NCBI RefSeq assembly: GCF_020171845.1 | Contig: NZ_JAIVAM010000003.1 | Coordinates: 529,836-593,835, forward strand | Length of the DNA stretch: 64,000 nucleotides | DNA from: Cytobacillus kochii | GTDB taxonomy: Bacteria > Bacillota > Bacilli > Bacillales > Cytobacillaceae | Reading direction: 5' to 3' | Shown: piece by piece, positions 59,954 through 64,000 of the stretch | Layout of the letters: each line of letters opens with the position of its first letter | Position numbering within the stretch: position 1 is the first letter of the stretch | Translations under genes and position numbers: made by a program | The notes under the pieces: model-generated | Databases searched by the model: none | What the model saw: the letters and a program-made list of their open reading frames with translations, nothing else | Told to the model about the DNA's origin: nothing

Positions 59954-60163
59954 ATGGATAAAGAAAAGATGAGATTATTTCTAGAAGAATTAAACCAATT
60001 ACAAACAAAGCATGGAATTTACATATCTGCATTTGCAGAAGAGCATTTTGAATATAACTACAGAGAAGAATTAGAATTTGAGTCAGCTAGTGCACAGCTT
60101 TTATTTACTGATACCGAAGGAAATGAAATGACAGAAGATGAGACTTTATGTTTAGAACAATAA
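59954..60163 (+). CDS. Small acidic protein, unknown
   Basis: The 69-residue product is helical and acidic. AAGGTG lies upstream, and it overlaps the next gene by 16 bases. Confidence 0.55.
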   Translation: MDKEKMRLFLEELNQLQTKHGIYISAFAEEHFEYNYREELEFESASAQLLFTDTEGNEMTEDETLCLEQ

Positions 60164-60450
60164 AGTTAAAGCTAAAGCAAAAACGATGCAATCATACATT
60201 TTTCGATACAGGAGAAGAAACTCGTTGTCCAATAAAAGGTGGTCAAAGATATTTTAGATGTCCTAAATGTCATAAAGAAATAGGTGTTTATATCCCAGAA
60301 ATCAAAAATGTTTACAACAGAACGGAATACTTAAATAAGTTCAATCTAGAAGGCTCAAGGTATTATAGTCAGAAAGATTGGGAGTCAATGACAGATGAAG
60401 AAATTAGAGAGATAATGTCACGAGGTGAGGAATATGAAAATTGTAACTAA
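60148..60450 (+). CDS. Zinc-ribbon protein, unknown
   Basis: The 100-residue product has RCNHTFFDTGEETRCPIKGG and FRCPKCHKEIG, suggesting a zinc ribbon, then a helical end. No ribosome site is seen, so coupling to the previous gene is likely. Confidence 0.55.
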   Translation: MFRTIKLKLKQKRCNHTFFDTGEETRCPIKGGQRYFRCPKCHKEIGVYIPEIKNVYNRTEYLNKFNLEGSRYYSQKDWESMTDEEIREIMSRGEEYENCN

Positions 60451-60628
60451 GGACAATTTTTGTAGAGACTTATTCACTGAAACGATTATAGCTGAAAATG
60501 TGAATGAGTTTATTGGTAAGCAACTAGTTAAAGAATGGAATAACAAACATTGGACAGAGAACTCTGATTATTATTTAGCATTAGTTGAAGATGATTATAA
60601 ATTATATGATGGATATTCTGAATTATAA
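60434..60628 (+). CDS. Small protein, unknown
   Basis: The 64-residue product begins MKIVTKDNFCRDLF. ATG 60434 follows GAGGTGAGG. No family recognised. Confidence 0.55.
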   Translation: MKIVTKDNFCRDLFTETIIAENVNEFIGKQLVKEWNNKHWTENSDYYLALVEDDYKLYDGYSEL

Positions 60629-60631
60629 ATG

Positions 60632-60651
60632 AATAAAAGCGTGATTTTAAT
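60632..60651 (+). repeat. ATAAAA-n6-TTTTA intergenic palindrome
   Basis: AATAAAAGCGTGATTTTAAT just after a stop codon. Confidence 0.55.
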
Positions 60652-60667
60652 AACTTAGGAGGTGGCA

Positions 60668-60808
60668 ATGATTTTTAAACGAAAGAGATGTAAGCAATGT
60701 GGTTGGGAGTTAAGTATATTAAGTAGACAAAAATTCTGTAGCGAACATTGCGTAGACACTTGGGAAAGAGATAAAAGGGAAAGCGAGTCTAATCAGAAAG
60801 GTAAATAA
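60668..60808 (+). CDS. Small zinc-finger protein
   Basis: A 46-residue product with CKQCGWELSIL...FCSEHC, a compact CxxC...CxxxC finger, like treble-clef fingers of small phage proteins. AGGAGGTGG precedes the ATG. Confidence 0.6.
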   Translation: MIFKRKRCKQCGWELSILSRQKFCSEHCVDTWERDKRESESNQKGK

Positions 60809-60827
60809 AAGAGTTATTTTAAATGAT

Positions 60828-60858
60828 CCTTCTCATGCGAGAGGGCTTATTTTTTTAT
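60828..60858 (+). terminator. Rho-independent terminator
   Basis: CCTTCTC pairs with GAGAGGG (one G-U), loop ATGC, then CTTATTTTTTT. It separates the SOS-controlled gene from the small-gene operon. Confidence 0.8.
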
Positions 60859-60878
60859 AAAAAACAATGCATAAACAA

Positions 60879-60890
60879 GAACGTTTGTTC
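60879..60890. promoter_or_regulatory. Perfect SOS (LexA/DinR) box
   Basis: GAACGTTTGTTC fits the Bacillus consensus GAAC-n4-GTTC. It is immediately followed by TATAAT (60891-60896), so bound LexA would cover the promoter of the YolD-like gene. Confidence 0.85.
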
Positions 60891-60916
60891 TATAATAGTT
60901 GTAAGGAGATGATCTT

Positions 60917-61255
60917 ATGGCCATACAAGATAGAGGAAAGAAAAAGTGGCAAGGTTTCTTTATGACTGAGCATACAAACTTATTAAGAAAGTTTAATGAA
61001 GATTACTATCAGCAACAAAAGCCCATTTTAGATTCATTTGAAGTTGAGCATATTGAAAGCCAGATCCATTATGCTATGGAATTTTCTTTTAATGTGCATC
61101 TGAAGGTATGGAGAGAATCTGAGGAAATAATAAAGGGTAAGATATGTAGGTTAGATCAGTTTAAACAAATGGTATACCTGGAGGACAGTGAGGGATTTAT
61201 TGTGAAAGTGTTGTTTGATGATGTGTTGGGAATAGAAGTGGAAGAAGAATTTTAG
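60917..61255 (+). CDS. YolD-like protein, SOS-controlled
   Basis: The 112-residue product matches YolD-type proteins (DRGKKKWQGFFMTEHTNLLRKFNEDYYQQQKPILDSFEVEHIES, then a beta part ending LFDDVLGIEVEE). YolD genes usually precede a Y-family polymerase in SOS operons. Here the next gene is a SprT-like protease and no polymerase is visible. AAGGAG before ATG. Confidence 0.8.
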   Translation: MAIQDRGKKKWQGFFMTEHTNLLRKFNEDYYQQQKPILDSFEVEHIESQIHYAMEFSFNVHLKVWRESEEIIKGKICRLDQFKQMVYLEDSEGFIVKVLFDDVLGIEVEEEF

Positions 61256-61278
61256 GTTGCATATGCAGCCTAATTTTT
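61252..61278 (+). terminator. Rho-independent terminator after the YolD-like gene
   Basis: TTAGGTTGC pairs with GCAGCCTAA (one G-U), loop ATAT, then TTTTT. It overlaps the stop codon. Confidence 0.8.
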
Positions 61279-61301
61279 AATTGAAAATAAATTAATATAT
61301 A
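61279..61301 (+). promoter_or_regulatory. Directional motif copy upstream of promoter
   Basis: AATTGAAAATAAATTAATA immediately before the promoter at 61302. Confidence 0.7.
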
Positions 61302-61330
61302 TTGACTTGATTGTAGGGCTGTTATATAAT
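61302..61330 (+). promoter_or_regulatory. Sigma-A promoter
   Basis: TTGACT, 17 bases, TATAAT, about 85 bases before the 61414 gene. This is among the best sigma-A matches in the window. Confidence 0.75.
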
Positions 61331-61413
61331 TTAATCAAGAGGAAACACATACCAAATAATACAAATCTCTAACATAAAACTTCTCTTTCATTTTAATATA
61401 GGAGGTGCAAAGA

Positions 61414-62028
61414 ATGAGGACAGTACTAATTGGTGAACATTACACTTATGACACAGGTAATCCAAAAGCGAAAATAATAATGTTTGTAACCGATAAAGGA
61501 AAATATGTTGGTGAAGATGTTTATTTTTTCGATGCGATTGCTTTAAATCCATTTGGAGAAGTATTTCAAAAAGATTATGAGCTAGGATTTTTTCAAAGTG
61601 AACATGTCCGTATCTCAACAAAGGATGAAATAAAAAAACTAAGAAATTGCAGTCCAGTTGATTTACAATGGATGAGAAAGAAAGCAGAAGAAGCTATTAA
61701 AAAGTATTGGAATATTGACTCTTTGCCTGAAATAATTTTTGATCCAGATGAACCACTTGAAATACAATTCAAAGGGGCTTATGATTCGAATTTAAAGGCA
61801 ATCATATTCCGTTCAGAGTTTTTAATATTGTTATCTATCCAACAAATAGAAAAAGTTCTTATTCATGAACTATGCCATTGGTATCTACATAATACTGGTC
61901 AGGATTTTAGGGATGAAAATGTACGATTCGCAAAGGAAATTATACGTCTAGGTATCGAAGATACAATTAATATTCATAATCCAAAAGCAAAAGCGGCTTA
62001 TGAGGAAGCTAAAAGAGAGTTAATATAA
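61414..62028 (+). CDS. Second SprT-like zinc metalloprotease
   Basis: The 204-residue product has IEKVLIHELCHWYLHNTGQDFRDENVRFAKEI (HExxH with a following acidic residue), preceded by a SprT-like segment (KKAEEAIKKYWNIDSLPEIIFDP). It lacks the C-terminal zinc finger of the 55987 protein, so it may have a different target. ATG 61414 has GGAGGTG upstream. Confidence 0.75.
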   Translation: MRTVLIGEHYTYDTGNPKAKIIMFVTDKGKYVGEDVYFFDAIALNPFGEVFQKDYELGFFQSEHVRISTKDEIKKLRNCSPVDLQWMRKKAEEAIKKYWNIDSLPEIIFDPDEPLEIQFKGAYDSNLKAIIFRSEFLILLSIQQIEKVLIHELCHWYLHNTGQDFRDENVRFAKEIIRLGIEDTINIHNPKAKAAYEEAKRELI

Positions 62029-62072
62029 AACAAGTATTTTAATAGATTATTATTAGAAGGGGGACAATTGCT

Positions 62073-62264
62073 ATGGATAAATATGTAATTATATCAGATG
62101 ATAATAAATTTTGGAATGAGAATAAAAAACAATGGGTAAATATTTTTTCTATGGTTTCTCCACTGGAGTTTGAGGAGGCTCAACGAATAGCTAATGACCT
62201 TGAATCTGAGCATGAGATAAGTATTAAATCATTTAGTGAAGAATTAAGAAAGTATAGCATATAA
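62073..62264 (+). CDS. Small protein, unknown
   Basis: The 63-residue product (YVIISDDNKFWNENKKQWVNIFSMVSPLEFEEAQRIANDLES) shows a strand-helix layout with GGGGGA upstream. No family recognised. Confidence 0.55.
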   Translation: MDKYVIISDDNKFWNENKKQWVNIFSMVSPLEFEEAQRIANDLESEHEISIKSFSEELRKYSI

Positions 62265-62289
62265 ACAAATTGAAAAGGTGTAGATTTAT

Positions 62290-63120
62290 ATGGAGAGTTT
62301 AACCAGGATAGTAGATGCTTTTAAGTTTCAAGAACAAATAGCAGAGAGGCTTAAAGAAGCAACAAACTTGTCTATAGATATTTCTAAGTTAATTAGAAAC
62401 GCAATTAACGAATCACTTCAGGGTATTAACGAATATGATTGGCCAGCCTTATTTAAGGAAACTGAAGATGATATGATTGTTTTTAAATTTGCAATTGTAT
62501 CTATGGGATACCCTCCACCTCACTCAATGGATATACCTACAATGAGAATGATTGCCAATTCCTATAAGGAAGATAAAGAATATACCAAATCAATAATAGA
62601 TCAACTAATGGTAGATTATTATAATGATGAAGTAATTGAAATTATTCATGATTCGTGGGAAGCAAAAGAAATCCTTAAGAAGAGAATCCATATTTTAAGA
62701 AAAGTTATTATGGGGTATAAGCTAGGGTTTCATGATTTGGTAATTCCCACTTTATTGGCACAATTCGAAGGTTTATTGGTTGATTGCTTTAAGATTGATG
62801 ATAACGTAGGCGGAAAAATAATATCTGCACTGCTGGAAGAGCTTTTGCTGAAAGATTCAAATGCTGAATGGGACTTTGATGAAGCAATACACTATTATTA
62901 CACTAAGAATCTTTTAGCTACCTTTAAACATGGAAAAAAATTAAAATCGCTAATAAGCAGAAACGCTATACTACATGGTGCAGATATCAAATATGGAATT
63001 GCACAGAATTCGATCAAAGTTATATTACTTTTTGATTACATAGTGCACTGCCTAGAAGATATATCAGAAGAGACAATATCAAAAGGGCAAGAACGAGTAG
63101 AAGAAATTAGGTTAAAATAA
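62290..63120 (+). CDS. HEPN-like protein, possible RNase/abortive-infection effector
   Basis: The 276-residue product is all helical, and its C-terminal part has SRNAILHGADIKYG. Arg224-Asn-x-x-x-His229 fits the RN(x)3H active-site motif of HEPN RNases and sits ahead of a final helix, as in HEPN proteins found in phage defense and toxin systems. The first 150 residues are an unassigned helical domain (FKFQEQIAERLKEATNLSI). It is followed by a predicted Cys-His-Asp enzyme. Confidence 0.55.
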   Translation: MESLTRIVDAFKFQEQIAERLKEATNLSIDISKLIRNAINESLQGINEYDWPALFKETEDDMIVFKFAIVSMGYPPPHSMDIPTMRMIANSYKEDKEYTKSIIDQLMVDYYNDEVIEIIHDSWEAKEILKKRIHILRKVIMGYKLGFHDLVIPTLLAQFEGLLVDCFKIDDNVGGKIISALLEELLLKDSNAEWDFDEAIHYYYTKNLLATFKHGKKLKSLISRNAILHGADIKYGIAQNSIKVILLFDYIVHCLEDISEETISKGQERVEEIRLK

Positions 63121-63160
63121 TCATTTTATTTATGTACAATTAATTAAATTGGAGGTTTTT

Positions 63161-63643
63161 ATGATCACTAAGGAACATATTCAAAAGACAATAGTTGAGG
63201 GCATAGTTGGCGGTTTCAGTTATCATAGAATACGTATGGGAGACGCATGTGTATATACATCATATTTAACAAGAGACCTAATGAAAAGGTTTTATAATTT
63301 AGATGTAGAATTGGTAGCGGGTGAATTAAGGTTTACTGGTTTACCAATTGCTTACCTTTGGAACCCGCCAAACGAATTTCACATGTGGGCAAAAAAAGAC
63401 AAAGAAATAATAGATATTTCTATAGCGGCTTTGACTCAAAGGGATGAATTTAAAAAGGGTAATAGATTTTATAAATTTAAAGACTGCGAAATTGGCGTAG
63501 TTTGGGAAGAAGAGCCTTATTGCGGTCAGATATATACCGAAATTGAAAAGGGACTAAATAAAATAGAGTCTCCTGTTGATGCGGAAGATTATATAGACAT
63601 TCTCAACTATGCAATTAAGTATATTGAAAACTACAATAGATGA
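63161..63643 (+). CDS. Putative transglutaminase-like/NlpC-type enzyme
   Basis: The 160-residue product has an order of possible catalytic residues Cys (GDACVYTSYLTRDLMKR), His (NEFHMWAKKDKEIIDIS) and Asp (IIDIS), the C-H-D order of transglutaminase-like or papain-like folds. ATG 63161 has GGAGG upstream. Family is not certain. Confidence 0.45.
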   Translation: MITKEHIQKTIVEGIVGGFSYHRIRMGDACVYTSYLTRDLMKRFYNLDVELVAGELRFTGLPIAYLWNPPNEFHMWAKKDKEIIDISIAALTQRDEFKKGNRFYKFKDCEIGVVWEEEPYCGQIYTEIEKGLNKIESPVDAEDYIDILNYAIKYIENYNR

Positions 63644-63692
63644 TTTAACAACATAAAAGAAATAATTTATTAACAAACTTATGGAGGTTCAA

Positions 63693-64000
63693 ATGGAATA
63701 CTATGAAAACCTACCCACACTAAATAAGACAGCAGAAAAATATCTTGATAAGGCTCAACAAGAATTGAAGTACTGTATTACTTGTCAACCATATGATGGT
63801 GGGAGTTATGTTTGGGTACTGGGGCAAGAGACTACTATTGACGATATTTTGGATGATGTACAATGTCCTGAAAAGTACAAAGAAGACATTGCATCACATT
63901 TGTCTTGTCCCAGTTGTGGAAAGGCCGGATTTGAAAGATATGAAGTAGCAGGAACAGAAGACATATCTATTCTAAAAGAAGAAGAACAGTATATAAAAAT
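63693..64000 (+). CDS. Zinc-ribbon protein (partial at right edge)
   Basis: The first 102 codons of a frame that leaves the window. It contains CITC and SCPSCGKAGFERYEVAG, a zinc-ribbon pattern. The C-terminal domain is not visible, so the function cannot be told. ATG with GGAGG upstream. Confidence 0.65.
   Translation, partial: MEYYENLPTLNKTAEKYLDKAQQELKYCITCQPYDGGSYVWVLGQETTIDDILDDVQCPEKYKEDIASHLSCPSCGKAGFERYEVAGTEDISILKEEEQYIK

Noticed and set aside
1..64000. tRNA genes or CRISPR arrays
   Set aside because: No cloverleaf with a GTTCGA-type arm and CCA region, and no regularly spaced identical repeats, were seen on reading both strands.

Overview
The window is a 64 kb piece of an AT-rich tailed bacteriophage genome from a low-GC Gram-positive host, most probably Bacillus or a relative. 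Evidence for the host range: strong AAGGAGG-type ribosome sites, many TTG starts, a Bacillus-type SOS box, and late genes ordered as in the SPbeta group (HU protein beside a YonO-like RNA polymerase). A TubR/TubZ-like pair suggests that the prophage may be kept as a plasmid (a phage-plasmid). That lifestyle is inferred, not shown.

Left arm (1 to about 33.3 kb) is read leftwards on the minus strand. From its promoter-proximal end it carries a small XRE regulator, a single-chain RNA polymerase of the YonO/QDE-1 type with a DNDGD active site, HU, a PhoH-like ATPase, a metallophosphoesterase, small fiber-like proteins, a zinc-finger protein in the terminase small-subunit position, large terminase, portal, protease/scaffold-like protein, a probable decoration protein, major capsid protein, connectors, tail tube, tail assembly proteins, a tyrosine recombinase, an HNH endonuclease, a 1987-residue tape measure with a transglycosylase domain, Dit, and a tail-associated protein cut by the window edge. 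Hairpin terminators divide the arm into several units.

Right arm (33.5 to 64 kb) is read rightwards on the plus strand. It starts with TubR/TubZ and a cluster of TTACCCA sites that could be the centromere. Next come an M23 peptidase, an XRE protein, two membrane proteins resembling conjugation-pore subunits, and a soluble FtsK/SpoIIIE-type motor. A replication/recombination block follows: RecD2-like helicase, a possible replication protein, a large inverted repeat, a UvrD-like helicase, a 1 kb non-coding region with abrupt purine/pyrimidine strand asymmetry (possible origin) and a DnaN-like clamp. From 49 to 64 kb there are about 35 small, tightly packed, mostly unrecognised early-type genes, with a DNA methyltransferase (DUF4942 type), two SprT-like metalloproteases, a YolD-like protein under a perfect SOS box and a HEPN-like protein.

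The most striking pattern is a directional 19-22 bp motif, consensus AATTnAAAATAAmTTAATA. It occurs about 20 times in front of genes in both arms and always points with transcription. It is a candidate promoter element for the phage's own RNA polymerase, or the site of a global phage regulator. Two further intergenic hairpin families (ATAAAA-n6-TTTTAT and TATAACAGCA...GCTGG) are confined to the 50-63 kb small-gene region.
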